A DNA stretch of 64,000 bases, taken from Splendidivirga corallicola. GTDB taxonomy: Bacteria > Bacteroidota > Bacteroidia > Cytophagales > Cyclobacteriaceae. Position numbers and translations under genes: made by a program. The stretch is taken from contig JAUJEA010000002.1 in the NCBI GenBank assembly GCA_030442035.1, forward strand, positions 372,001 through 436,000, given 5' to 3'. A model generated the notes under the pieces. It had not been told where the DNA came from. It saw nothing but the letters and a program-made list of their open reading frames with translations, and did no database searches. Positions 19,680-29,492 of this stretch are shown here, one piece after another (the first letter of the stretch is position 1; each line of letters starts with the position of its first letter).

Positions 19680-21095
19680 TTATTTATTCACCTCGGTTTT
19701 TTCAAGAATACCGGGATCCACCTCAGGCGCATTCGAATTTGAATTCAATTCATCTTCGGAGTATGGCATTCTTTCCGGATGTTGCGATGCAGCAGCATTA
19801 TTTAAAGGAAATGGCACAGCAATATCTGAATCATTTTTCCTCAATCTTCTGGCATCGTTAAAACCCATGAACATACCAAAACCCGAAATGTATCGCTCCT
19901 CAATAATTTCTCGTAACAAAGCTCTGGTCTGATCTATATTATCACCATTTTCAATACCACCGGCCATAAAATCCGCCTCAACATAATCATCATATTGGAA
20001 GGATTGTCCAACAAAATTTTCATTGAGGAAATCTCCTGTATTCAGATACTGTCTAAGTTCATTCAAATGCCCAAGGCCGGTGTTAAAATCTGCTGTTCTT
20101 GCCCCTGTTTCTGCCAGGATCAAAAGATTTTCCTGGTAGGTAATAAGATTGTGTGGCTCAAACTGTTCAATGATACCAAGGTTTGCATTCCCGCTATTCT
20201 CATCAATGGTATAATAACCAAACCTTGCAGTCTCATCAGTTTTAGCATTGTTTCTATTGATCCCACTTGCAGGATCCAATAGCTGCATCATATAGCTATT
20301 ACCTGTTCCGATGTCCCCTGCCCTTGATCCTTCCAATATAGTCCAGAACAGATTCTTATCACCTTCGGAAATGGAAGGATCTCCTCTTGGTATATATTTC
20401 ATGGAACCATCAGCACTTGAGATACCATTCTGTGCAGCAGTGTAGGCGGCCCCGTAATCTTTCATCTGTAAATGATAGCGGGCCTTAAGCGTATTGGCAG
20501 CTGCTAGCCATTTAGTAGCATCTCCTCCAAAATAGATATCGAAATCAACGGTTCTACTTGAGGCTCCATTTAAATCGGAGATGGCATCATTCAAAAGACT
20601 GATCAACGAATTAAATACAGCCATTTGACCATCAAATTTCGGATCCTCAACTTCTGTGTTGATCTCGCTATACGGAACATTACCAAAGAGTGATGCAGCG
20701 GTACCAACAGCATGAGCTTCCAATACTTTGGAAATACCTACTAAAAGCTTATCATCCGGAACAATACTTCTGATGTTTCGAACATTGGGAATAACTCCTA
20801 TGTAAATGCGACTCCACGTTGTAACTGATTCAGCTGAAGACATGGAATAACCATAGATGTTGGAATACAAAGAGGTAAAACCAAACAATTGTCCACTCCA
20901 CAATCCTGAAATCCTATTCAAGTGTCCTGCCTGGGCGACGGAATTCGCAAGCATAGCACCATTCAGAAAAAATTCAGCATTGACATCAGTTGGCGTGAGC
21001 TCATTGGGATTATCATTTATTCCATCAACAATGCTTTCGCAAGATGCAAATAACATCAATGTGATGAGAAAGAGTGATTTTATAATATTTTTCAT
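19680..21095 (-). CDS. SusD/RagB family outer-membrane nutrient-binding lipoprotein
   Basis: A 471-aa lipoprotein (MKNIIKSLFLITLMLFASCESIVD, lipobox FASC) with the SusD-like start DNPNELTPTDVNAEFFLNGAMLA and helical TPR-like scaffold. The C-terminal EIIEERYISGFGMFMGFNDARRLRKND motif is typical of the SusD_2 branch. It lids the SusC channel and captures the oligomeric substrate at the cell surface. It ends with ...DPGILEKTEVNK. It is 119 bases downstream of the SusC gene and ends the operon. Confidence 0.93.
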   Translation of the reverse strand: MKNIIKSLFLITLMLFASCESIVDGINDNPNELTPTDVNAEFFLNGAMLANSVAQAGHLNRISGLWSGQLFGFTSLYSNIYGYSMSSAESVTTWSRIYIGVIPNVRNIRSIVPDDKLLVGISKVLEAHAVGTAASLFGNVPYSEINTEVEDPKFDGQMAVFNSLISLLNDAISDLNGASSRTVDFDIYFGGDATKWLAAANTLKARYHLQMKDYGAAYTAAQNGISSADGSMKYIPRGDPSISEGDKNLFWTILEGSRAGDIGTGNSYMMQLLDPASGINRNNAKTDETARFGYYTIDENSGNANLGIIEQFEPHNLITYQENLLILAETGARTADFNTGLGHLNELRQYLNTGDFLNENFVGQSFQYDDYVEADFMAGGIENGDNIDQTRALLREIIEERYISGFGMFMGFNDARRLRKNDSDIAVPFPLNNAAASQHPERMPYSEDELNSNSNAPEVDPGILEKTEVNK

Positions 21096-21214
21096 TTGTT
21101 TTAAATTTGTAGTCCACTGAAAATATGAGACTTAGATCAGATTATACTCTTGCGTGACTCAATAATAAATCAGTCTGGACTGTTTCATGATTTTTCTGCT
21201 TTAGAAATTTTCAA

Positions 21215-24200
21215 TTAGTAAGTAATTAAAATGGAGAATAGGTAGGACTTTGTACTTGGATTAGTAAAGTAATCCAAACCTAAACCATTACTAACACCTA
21301 TCTGATTGACTTGTGGATCTACACCTTTTAAATCATCCCAAAGGAATAAATTCCTTCCTGTCGCAGTGAAGGTTACTGCACTAAGCTTCGTACGCTCTCT
21401 AAAGGCAGGAGTATTCAAAGTATAGCTCAAAGACAATTCTCTTAACCTGGTGAAGGTAGCATCTTCAATTGAAAAATTATACGCCTGATTATCACCGAAG
21501 CCACCTCCTATACCCGTTCTGTACCAGGTTTCATCCAAGAGTACTGGTCCTCCACCAAAATCGGCGATATTCCCTCGTACGGTGGTCCCGGCAGGAATGG
21601 TATTACCTGCATAATTCACCAGGTCTTGGGAAAGCGTCATACGATTAGCTGTTTCAGCGGTGGTTCCAAATCTTCTAAGCACCCATTGTGTTCTCGGAGA
21701 AAAATCACCTCCCTGGGAGTGTTCGAAAAGAACATTGAGAGAAAGTGATTTCCAATTCGCTCTAACGCCAAAGCCTGATCTCCAATCAGGATTAGGATCT
21801 CCAAGGACCTGCGGGCTGGCTGTAATAATTGGAAAACCATCATCATTCAAAATAAAGCTACCATCATCGTTGGTTTGTGATCCTGTTCCAAATAATACAC
21901 CCAAAGGATAACCAACCACTGCTCTTGAACTCACCGAAGCACCTGGTGATAAATTGATTGTTTCAGTTCCTCTTAGGTCGGTCACCTCATTCTTATTGGT
22001 ACTCCAGTTACCAAACACACCCACTTTCCAGTCCGGAGTATTGAGAATAGAATAATCTGCTTCTAATTCAAAACCTTTATTTTCCATGGACGCTGCATTC
22101 GTATATTCAGTATCAAAACCGGAAGAAGGTGTCAACGCTACATTGATAAGCACACCTGTTACCTCGTTTTGATAATAAGTCATCCCCAATGAAAGATTGT
22201 CATTGAACAGTCTCATATCCAATCCAAGTTCCCATTCGGTTTTGATTTCTGGTTCAAGATCAGGATTCCCTTTGTCATCATCAATTCTGAAGCCACCACC
22301 AAATAATGCCACTTCCAAAGGATCACTATAGGTAGTGTAGCTGAAACCACTTTCAGCCAAAGTCTGGAATCTATGAGCCTGCGGTTGAACGCCCACCTTA
22401 CCCCACGACGCTCTGAACTTTCCAAAGGATATGGGTGTACCACTCAAATCAAACTGTTCGGTGAACTGCCAGGCCGCATCTACAGCCGGATAAAAGAATG
22501 TTCCCTTTACACTGGAGGCAGCCTCGAGAGCTCCGGAAAGATTTACAAATAATTGATCATATAAACCAAAGGAAAGTATTCCGTAACCTCTGTTTGATCT
22601 GATAAACCGTTTTAAATTCTCTAGGGTCGAATTTTCTGCTGCCGTGTTAAGATCTGTAGTCTCTTTGGTGGCATTTACCAGGAATCCGGAAATTTCTCCT
22701 GAATTAAATGTTCTTTTCCTGTCGTTAATGTTCCATCCCAAAGTAGTTTGTAATGAAATGTCCTGGTTAAGGTTAAAATTGGCTTTGGCTATCGCATCAA
22801 AGTTCAATTCTTGCTCCGAGATTAAATCTTCAACAAAAATTCCAGGATTTCTGTCTCCGGCAGAGCCTATCGGAAATAGATAAACACGCTTGTCATTTGA
22901 ATTATCAACCCCACCTCTGAAAGTCACTTGTAACCAATCCGAAGGTGTAACATTCATCTCTGTAGACATGATAAAGCGATTAATATCCGAGGTAGATGTT
23001 TGTTCATGGATAGTCCATAAGGGATTATTGTAAATCGGATTTGAACTTGGACCACCTAAATACCTTCTATAGGCTCTATGCCTTTTTGTGAAAGCTACTC
23101 CATCATTATCAAAATAAGTACCTCGATAGTCTCTCATATCAAAATCAGGAGCTGTTCGCAGGAGTCCCAATAACAGACCAGCTGTGTTTGAACTTTGCTG
23201 AATACGATTTGAGGAACTTCGGGTATAGCCGGCTTTGGATTTTATACTGAACCAATCTGTAAGATGAAATTCACTATTTAACCTTGCATTGTATCTTTCG
23301 TAATCAGAATTTCGAATAATACCTTCCTGATCTATTCTACCCAAACTAAAGAAATAAGTTGATTTCTCTGTCCCTCCGCTAATAGATAAGTCATTTTGCA
23401 AAAATCCTCCTGTTTGAAAGGCAGCATCCCAATTTGAATCTACAAATGTTTCCCTGGAGTTTTTGGTGACAATTGGATAGTATCGAGTACCATCATCGGC
23501 TTCAAAAAACTGTCCGGATTGATCTACCTCATCAGCACCTCCACTGCGTTCCGGGATATAATCTCCCCATGATTCCGCACTGGTTGGAGAATAACTTCCA
23601 TTTCTTCCCTGACCCCAAACTGTTTGCATTGGAAGCCGCTCATGCACTCTGTCAAATGACAAGGTAGACTTGAAGTCAATCTTCAGCTTGCCTGCTTTAC
23701 CATTTTTGGTTGTTATTACCACCACACCATTCGCTGCCCTAGATCCCCAAAGTGAAGCGGCAGAAGCACCCTTTAATATTTGAATAGACTCAATATCATT
23801 AGGGTTGATATCATTCAAACGTGATTGTTGTGAAACACCACCAGTTCTTCCTCCGGTCACTTCATTACCCCCAATATCGGCATTATCTCCATATACCGTG
23901 GAGTTGCTTATTGGAACACCATCCAAAATGATCAATGGGTTACTTGACCCTGAGATAGTATTAGCACCTCTGATTCTAATGGTTGTTCCGGCACCTGGAT
24001 CACCATTAACGGATGAGATCTGCACGTTGGAAGCTTTCGCTCCTAAAGAATTTAGAATGAGTGTTTCCCCCGACCGCGTGATGTCCTGGGTATTCACCAC
24101 AGAGGATGTAGCACCTAGTTCGTCTCTTTTTTGTTCGAAACCCAAGGCACTCACCACAACTTCTTCCAGTTGGGCAATATCCTCTTCCATGGTCACATCA

Positions 24201-24475
24201 ATGACACTACGTGTTCCAACCCGCTCGGACCTGTTTAAATAACCAATAATGCTAAACTCCAAAATCGTATCGTCTCCGGGAACAGATATGGAGTATTTAC
24301 CATCAATATTACTAACAGTACCAGTAGTTGTTCCTGAAATCACAATGTTAACACCGATCAGAGCATCGCCATTCTGATCCCTAATGGTACCGTTCACCAA
24401 TCTTTGACTCTGCGCAGTAATGCTCAATGAGAGCATACCTAGCAGGATTAAGATAATAGTAAATTTTGTTTTCAT
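21215..24475 (-). CDS. SusC/RagA family TonB-linked outer-membrane transporter
   Basis: A 1086-aa transporter. A signal peptide precedes a carboxypeptidase-D-like domain (~25-105, VNGTIRDQNGDALIGVNIVISGT). A TonB-box/plug follows (~110-260, RIRGANTISGSSNPLIILDGVPI ... GSRAANGVVVITTKNGK), then a 22-strand barrel ending NPSTKSYLFSILITY. It imports the ligand held by the SusD partner using TonB energy. The partner enzyme upstream (amino-acid dehydrogenase-like) suggests a peptide or amino-acid derived substrate rather than glycan, since no glycoside hydrolase is nearby; that is inference. Confidence 0.95.
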   Translation of the reverse strand: MKTKFTIILILLGMLSLSITAQSQRLVNGTIRDQNGDALIGVNIVISGTTTGTVSNIDGKYSISVPGDDTILEFSIIGYLNRSERVGTRSVIDVTMEEDIAQLEEVVVSALGFEQKRDELGATSSVVNTQDITRSGETLILNSLGAKASNVQISSVNGDPGAGTTIRIRGANTISGSSNPLIILDGVPISNSTVYGDNADIGGNEVTGGRTGGVSQQSRLNDINPNDIESIQILKGASAASLWGSRAANGVVVITTKNGKAGKLKIDFKSTLSFDRVHERLPMQTVWGQGRNGSYSPTSAESWGDYIPERSGGADEVDQSGQFFEADDGTRYYPIVTKNSRETFVDSNWDAAFQTGGFLQNDLSISGGTEKSTYFFSLGRIDQEGIIRNSDYERYNARLNSEFHLTDWFSIKSKAGYTRSSSNRIQQSSNTAGLLLGLLRTAPDFDMRDYRGTYFDNDGVAFTKRHRAYRRYLGGPSSNPIYNNPLWTIHEQTSTSDINRFIMSTEMNVTPSDWLQVTFRGGVDNSNDKRVYLFPIGSAGDRNPGIFVEDLISEQELNFDAIAKANFNLNQDISLQTTLGWNINDRKRTFNSGEISGFLVNATKETTDLNTAAENSTLENLKRFIRSNRGYGILSFGLYDQLFVNLSGALEAASSVKGTFFYPAVDAAWQFTEQFDLSGTPISFGKFRASWGKVGVQPQAHRFQTLAESGFSYTTYSDPLEVALFGGGFRIDDDKGNPDLEPEIKTEWELGLDMRLFNDNLSLGMTYYQNEVTGVLINVALTPSSGFDTEYTNAASMENKGFELEADYSILNTPDWKVGVFGNWSTNKNEVTDLRGTETINLSPGASVSSRAVVGYPLGVLFGTGSQTNDDGSFILNDDGFPIITASPQVLGDPNPDWRSGFGVRANWKSLSLNVLFEHSQGGDFSPRTQWVLRRFGTTAETANRMTLSQDLVNYAGNTIPAGTTVRGNIADFGGGPVLLDETWYRTGIGGGFGDNQAYNFSIEDATFTRLRELSLSYTLNTPAFRERTKLSAVTFTATGRNLFLWDDLKGVDPQVNQIGVSNGLGLDYFTNPSTKSYLFSILITY

Positions 24476-24515
24476 ACGGTTTATATTTTAAGGTTAACTT
24501 TAGATAATATGTGTG

Positions 24516-25520
24516 TTAGTTGCGATTTTCGTAGTAAGACACAAGTGGAATATCAGCCATGGTCCTAAGACCCGGGCGTGCATTCAAAACCTGTGAGATT
24601 GTATTGATCGTAATGGCGCAAGTGGCTATATCACCATTAACACCACCAATAATTTTAGACCTGATTTCCGGATCACCTTTGATCAATATTTCGTCAAAAG
24701 ACTCAGTTTCACTAACAGAAGCTTGAAAAACAAGTGTGATTTTAGCTTCTCCATTAATATAAGCTTTGCCAACTTGTTTTACACCAGTTGCATTCCCCTT
24801 AGGGATGATCATAGCTGGTGTAACAATTTCATTCTCAGCAATCACAGGATCGATAATATCTTCCGTATTGTCTAATTCCCAACCCAAACGATTTGCAATC
24901 AATTGCATCGATTCGGTTAATCCTACATGTCTGAGCGAACCCTCTTGTTTTCTTTTATTGAACTCCTCCAATGTTAGTCCTGCGCCTATTTTTTTTTGAA
25001 AAGGCAGCCTTCTGTATTGAGCATCCTGATAACGATTCACCAGGATGCTTTTTACGTTCTGGCAAACCGATGTCAGAAACGTTGGTAAAGAATCCATCAA
25101 AAACCCAGGATTTACGCCAGTACCAACAACAGCAACTTTATTTGACTTGGCTGATTCATCGATTTGTTGCGCCAAATGACAGGCATTGTTCCATGGATAG
25201 CTAAGTTCTTCACAGGTTGAAACCACTGGTATTCCTAAAGAAACAATTTCCTGGACCTGGGCGGTTATTCTTTCCATGTCAGAAACAGTTGTCAAGACGG
25301 CTACATCAGGTTTCCGGTGTTGGACTGCTTCTACTAAATCATCACTGATCTTAATATCATCACTAAGTACTTCGTTGAGTTCTTTGAGTGATTTACCAAC
25401 GAGATCAGGATTTTTATCAATGGCTGCCACGGTTGTTAGCCCTTCCCTGTTTTTAATGAATTCAGCAATTTTGGTCCCTAACGGTCCCATCCCCACTTGT
25501 ATAATCTTAATATTTTTCAC
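24516..25520 (-). CDS. NAD(P)H-dependent amine dehydrogenase, 2,4-diaminopentanoate dehydrogenase / DapB-like
   Basis: A 334-aa cytoplasmic enzyme. The N-terminal Rossmann fold has IIQVGMGPLGTKIAEFI (dinucleotide-binding glycine pattern). A C-terminal domain (~140-330; TGVNPGFLMDSLPTFL and VNRYQDAQYRRLPFQKKIGAGLT) is characteristic of the group related to 2,4-diaminopentanoate dehydrogenase of ornithine degradation and to dihydrodipicolinate reductase N-domains. It probably removes or reduces an amino group in an amino-acid breakdown product. It is the first gene of the SusCD operon, 40 bases before SusC, an unusual partner for that pair. Confidence 0.78.
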   Translation of the reverse strand: MKNIKIIQVGMGPLGTKIAEFIKNREGLTTVAAIDKNPDLVGKSLKELNEVLSDDIKISDDLVEAVQHRKPDVAVLTTVSDMERITAQVQEIVSLGIPVVSTCEELSYPWNNACHLAQQIDESAKSNKVAVVGTGVNPGFLMDSLPTFLTSVCQNVKSILVNRYQDAQYRRLPFQKKIGAGLTLEEFNKRKQEGSLRHVGLTESMQLIANRLGWELDNTEDIIDPVIAENEIVTPAMIIPKGNATGVKQVGKAYINGEAKITLVFQASVSETESFDEILIKGDPEIRSKIIGGVNGDIATCAITINTISQVLNARPGLRTMADIPLVSYYENRN

Positions 25521-25608
25521 TTTCTTTCTTAGAACTTTTTGTTATTCAACAGATTACCATTTAAACTCAATGTAAAAGAAAGCTCACTACAGAACTATGC
25601 GAATATTG

Positions 25609-26541
25609 CTAATTTGCGGTAGTTCTGTACGCAGAGGGCGTAATTCCAAATTTTTTATTAAACAACCTTGTAAAAGAACTTGGATCATTGAATCCAACAT
25701 CCAAGGTAATTTGAGAGATGGGTTTATCGGAATTGCGCAAAAGATATTTGGCAAACCGCAATCTTTGTTGGGTTAGATATTCTAAAGGGGTAGTTTTAAA
25801 GAGCGTTTTGAATGTCCTCAAAAAATGATAGGGTGATAAAGCTGCTACTTTACTAATATTATCCAAACTCAATTTATTTGGAAAATGAGCATCTATGTAA
25901 TCCTTTGCGATAGCCAGTCTCCTATACAGTTCGGCCCTGGTGGATTGTTTTTGGGTTTCTAATGAACTCACAACTTCCAACACACCCAGGTGATTGGCTA
26001 TAATACGCTCCAGGAGTAAATAGTGTATTTGTTCGTAGAATATTGGCCCCCTGTATTGATTAATGATGCCCCCTTTTAAAGCCAAAAGTGCTTGAAGTAT
26101 GATTCTATCCTGAGGGTAAGTATTCTCAAATAGTTCTATTCTATCTGTAGTTTCTCCTTCGGGATTGTCAAGCAAGCTTAGCTCTGGACGTGTAAGATTG
26201 TTATAAACTTCTTGTAGTATACCATCCTTAAAAGCTACAATAATGGCCTCAATTGGTCTATCGGTATGGATCTCACTGGAATAGCTCTGACCTTTATTTA
26301 CGATCAAATAATTATCCTTGCGAACCATATGATCGTGCCCACCTACCTGATGATATTGATAGCCATGCAGAATACCTCTTAAAGTCAATCTCGAAATGTG
26401 CTCTCCTGAAGAAAGGTGATTTGATTTGATATAAAAAGTATTACCGGAAGCTTTGGCCAAATCCTGCCCTTCCTTTGAACAATAGTTGTTGCCATCAAAG
26501 GCGGTCATTAAACTACGACAATATTGACAATGTTGAAGCAT
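25609..26541 (-). CDS. AraC family transcriptional regulator
   Basis: A 310-aa protein. The C-terminal ~100 residues hold the double helix-turn-helix (IDAHFPNKLSLDNISKVAAL ... FLRTFKTLFKTTPLEYL, DVGFNDPSSFTRLFNKKFGITPSAYR), complete and canonical. The N-terminus has a cupin-like sensor (~45-110, GYQYHQVGGHDHMVRKDNYLIVNKG) preceded by Cys pairs (CQYCRSL, then C22), possibly a metal site. It lies 88 bases upstream of the dehydrogenase-SusC-SusD operon on the same strand and is the probable activator. Confidence 0.93.
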   Translation of the reverse strand: MLQHCQYCRSLMTAFDGNNYCSKEGQDLAKASGNTFYIKSNHLSSGEHISRLTLRGILHGYQYHQVGGHDHMVRKDNYLIVNKGQSYSSEIHTDRPIEAIIVAFKDGILQEVYNNLTRPELSLLDNPEGETTDRIELFENTYPQDRIILQALLALKGGIINQYRGPIFYEQIHYLLLERIIANHLGVLEVVSSLETQKQSTRAELYRRLAIAKDYIDAHFPNKLSLDNISKVAALSPYHFLRTFKTLFKTTPLEYLTQQRLRFAKYLLRNSDKPISQITLDVGFNDPSSFTRLFNKKFGITPSAYRTTAN

Positions 26542-26896
26542 TGTTTTGACCTGATTTTGGGAGTAATAGGTTTATGTTTTATAAAATATGAAAGGGTGTC
26601 GAAACTTATTACCGTAATTAAAGCTAACACATTTAGGATAATTTATCAAGTAAAATGGGCGGGTGAAAAAGCTCGTTAGTTTTACTGATTAACTCGTAAC
26701 GTTCTGCATATAAAAAACCTAATTACCTCACGTAAAACGCGGGATTGTCCTTTAGTTATTAACCCAATAGGATGAAAAAGCAAGATTCTATCAATAGACA
26801 GTAAGTCTGGTCAATCTTCGGTAGAACATTCCAAATCAACTTAGAAGAAGCTGAACACACTGCATAAGAGCTTAATTGTTATCGGACGTCTTTTAT
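26542..26896. other. Intergenic region, no gene seen
   Basis: 355 bases between the AraC gene and the nuclease relic. No open frame with coding character, tRNA, or T-tailed hairpin was noticed. It should contain the araC promoter at its left edge. Confidence 0.4.
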
Positions 26897-27700
26897 CTAA
26901 TATTCTTTTATTCTTAGTCCGATCCTATCATTATCAACATACAGGTTGTCCTTTTGAGTCTCTTCAAAACTGAAAGGACTTAATTCATTTGTAATTCCTT
27001 CTCTTGCGAATAGCCTAATGTCATTTGGCAGTATCAAGCTTGGTCTATAGAGTTCAAACAACTCCAAATAACGAAAGAGTCGAAATGGCGGAATTTCATC
27101 TTTGAATGTTCTCTCCATCGTTCTATGCGAGAGTTTTATCTCGATAAACATTTCTCCTTGTATCTGTACTTCACCAATTTCAAAGAACTTTTCATTTAAA
27201 AACTCCGAAAGGCCTGAATAGTAGTTTCTCGAAGTTGCACTTAAGGTTGTATTATCATAGGGTATATTGTCGTTGTATGGGTCGTGATAATTACATTTAA
27301 CCTGATTGTACAAATCGTAGGAAACACAAGCTACAGAAAAATTTACGGGAATTGGACCTGTTTGCGATTGATTCTTGTGATTTGCCATATTCCCTGCATT
27401 ACTTTGTGACCTTCCTTTTGCTTCTAACGCAAACATTGATTGACGGGAAAATGCGATTAAATCAGGTCTCTGACCCTTCATTCTATGACCTAATATTCTC
27501 ATAGCCGCTTCGTAATTCACAATAAAAGTCCGTTAATTCTGAAATTGAGAGTTTCCTGCGAATTCGGAAATGGTTCCTAATATCATCAATATAGAGTTTG
27601 TTTTGTGCGATACCTAACAGGTTTTTTGACCAAATACAAGAAACTATATTTTGGCAGCAAAACTTAATTACTGCCGATAATTAGGATTTGAATGGAATAG
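26897..27700 (-). pseudogene. PD-(D/E)XK-like nuclease gene, probably frameshifted near the N-terminal third
   Basis: The main frame (26897-27520, 207 aa from GTG) starts abruptly in RILGHRMKGQRPDLIAFSRQ and carries MFALEAKGR. Together RPDL...LEAKG give the Asp and Glu-x-Lys of a PD-(D/E)XK nuclease. A stop lies only five codons upstream of the GTG. The sequence before it continues as a good coding frame in another register (NLLGIAQNKLYIDDIRNHFR ... KLSISELTDFY, about 27540-27700), and that frame lacks any ATG. The simplest reading is one longer gene broken by a frameshift and missing its start. A genuine short protein starting at GTG cannot be excluded. Confidence 0.55.
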
Positions 27701-27848
27701 GAGATTATGTTTACTTGCTATTTTCTGATGAACATAAAGCTAGTCATGTTCTCTCTGCTTTTAAAAAATAAACTTTTCTGGGGTCTGTGAGAGGTGGACT
27801 AGCGATCAATCAATCCTCAGCTATCTGATTTGGCTTTCGTGATTTTCG

Positions 27849-28277
27849 TCATGAAATAGCCTCTATGATTTTTAGTTTCAATTCTTCCTCATAAGAGTCT
27901 TCATTGATAATTGAATATATTATTTCATAGAGTAAGTCTTTATCGATTCTATTTTCCGCCACATGAACCGAAATATTCTCCATCTCAATGATAAATCTAT
28001 CAATACAGTAGTGCAACCCATTGATTTCCAAGAAGTAAGCCCCCAAGGCGATACTACTTCTTTTGTTCCCATCACTAAAAGCATGATTTTTATTTACTGA
28101 ATAGACAAGGTGAGTTAGCTTAGTTTCAAATTCAGGATAATAAAAATCATTTTGAATATGTTCCAATACGCTTTCAAGTAAACCTAAATTATTTACCCCA
28201 TGAGAACCCCCAGATTCATTGATGATGAAATCATGTTCTTTTATTGCATATTCAATGGTGAAGTAGTTAAACGCCAC
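27849..28277 (-). CDS. Doc-type (death-on-curing, Fic fold) toxin
   Basis: A 142-aa protein with the Fic motif NKNHAFSDGNKRSSIALGAYF (residues ~66-86): catalytic His, Asp, Gly-Asn-Lys-Arg loop. The upstream ESGGSHGVNNLGLLESVL segment is typical of Doc proteins. Doc phosphorylates EF-Tu, whereas other Fic proteins AMPylate. The start is GTG 28277, directly after the TAA of the upstream gene with no spacer, so translation is coupled. No Phd-type antitoxin is present; the upstream HTH protein is the likely partner. Confidence 0.88.
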   Translation of the reverse strand: MAFNYFTIEYAIKEHDFIINESGGSHGVNNLGLLESVLEHIQNDFYYPEFETKLTHLVYSVNKNHAFSDGNKRSSIALGAYFLEINGLHYCIDRFIIEMENISVHVAENRIDKDLLYEIIYSIINEDSYEEELKLKIIEAIS

Positions 28278-29357
28278 TTATCTATCTTTTAAGCGTTTAA
28301 ATACATCAATGTTATCTTTTAAGCGTTCTTCAAGTGCCTTACTTCGTTCTCCCAGAAATTTTTCAAATTCAGTTGCATTTAAGTGAGTTACATAGTTTTT
28401 TAATTTTTCGTGCAAAGCGTCTCTGAATGCCATATCTCTACTAGCCATTAACGTTCTGGCTTTTTCTAATAATGGCTGCAAGACTGCTCTATTATTAGCT
28501 TCGAAATTGATAAATAGAGTATTAGCTTCTGGCATAGAAAGTTTTCTTCCAATTTTACTGAATTCATTTCTTAGAAAATCTGCAAAGCCATTTTCATAGG
28601 CTGCAATTAAGTCAAGTACTTCTGAGTACATGGTCTCTCTTGCCGAATCCTTAGCCTTTAACCTTAGTATTTGTTTATAGTCTTTTGCGTTTTCATGAAA
28701 AATGGTTTTGTATACCAAATCAGTGAATTGAGCATATTTCCATTTATTGTCAACAATGTAATCATCAAGAGCATTAGTGAAAGCTTGCCTGTAATTAAAC
28801 TCCCGAATTGCACTTGGTAAAAATTCCTCTTCTCTTTGGTTAATGTATTTTGTACTACCTCCAATTTTAGCATTTAGAGTATCTAAAACTATATCCAGGA
28901 TAAGTGCTCTAAGTTGTTTAGCTCTATCACTTTCTGTTAGTAGCATACCTATGTTGAGGAACGTCCTAAAATCAAACACACCTAATTTAGGTGCTTTAGC
29001 TATATTACTTATTTCACTATTTGCAGTATCATCTCCTATGTTTGGGACATCTATGTCCTTAACATCTCCTTGATCTGTTATATGTTTATCATATACTTCT
29101 TTAAAATCTTTTAATCTCTTACCACTAAGAACTTCATATCCATTAGCTGTGAACTCTTCTTCATATTGTTCTAAATATCTGTTTATAGTTCTTTCATCTA
29201 TACCATAAAAAAGAGCTATTTGCCTTTTTGTATAGCGTAGTGATGATTCAAACAATACACCAGGAAAAGCTATTTCACTTTCTAATTCTTTAAGAGCATA
29301 CCTATTGTTAAGTATATTTTTTCTATGAATATCAGATGTAGTTAAGTCTTTATTCAT
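28278..29357 (-). CDS. HTH protein paired with Doc toxin (possible antitoxin)
   Basis: A 359-aa protein from ATG 29357 (a TTG lies two codons earlier). An N-terminal helix-turn-helix (KRQIALFYGIDERTINRYLEQYEEEF, ~45-75) precedes a charged linker, then a long helical region (~120-359) with KYINQREEEFLPSAIREFNYRQAF and repeated heptad-like stretches. I recognise this gene type as a regular neighbour of Doc/Fic genes in Bacteroidota (general knowledge) but know no tested function. The position upstream of the toxin with zero spacing suggests repressor/antitoxin duty. Confidence 0.6.
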   Translation of the reverse strand: MNKDLTTSDIHRKNILNNRYALKELESEIAFPGVLFESSLRYTKRQIALFYGIDERTINRYLEQYEEEFTANGYEVLSGKRLKDFKEVYDKHITDQGDVKDIDVPNIGDDTANSEISNIAKAPKLGVFDFRTFLNIGMLLTESDRAKQLRALILDIVLDTLNAKIGGSTKYINQREEEFLPSAIREFNYRQAFTNALDDYIVDNKWKYAQFTDLVYKTIFHENAKDYKQILRLKAKDSARETMYSEVLDLIAAYENGFADFLRNEFSKIGRKLSMPEANTLFINFEANNRAVLQPLLEKARTLMASRDMAFRDALHEKLKNYVTHLNATEFEKFLGERSKALEERLKDNIDVFKRLKDR

Positions 29358-29492
29358 TATCAAGTTTCCTCATTCATTCTGCCAATTCTGACATGAAGCC
29401 CAACGTCCAGGTATGACGCTGTTCCACTGAACCTAATTAATTTCTTCTAAAATAGCGGATTTGCTGATCAGTTTATGTTTAATCTTTGCAGA

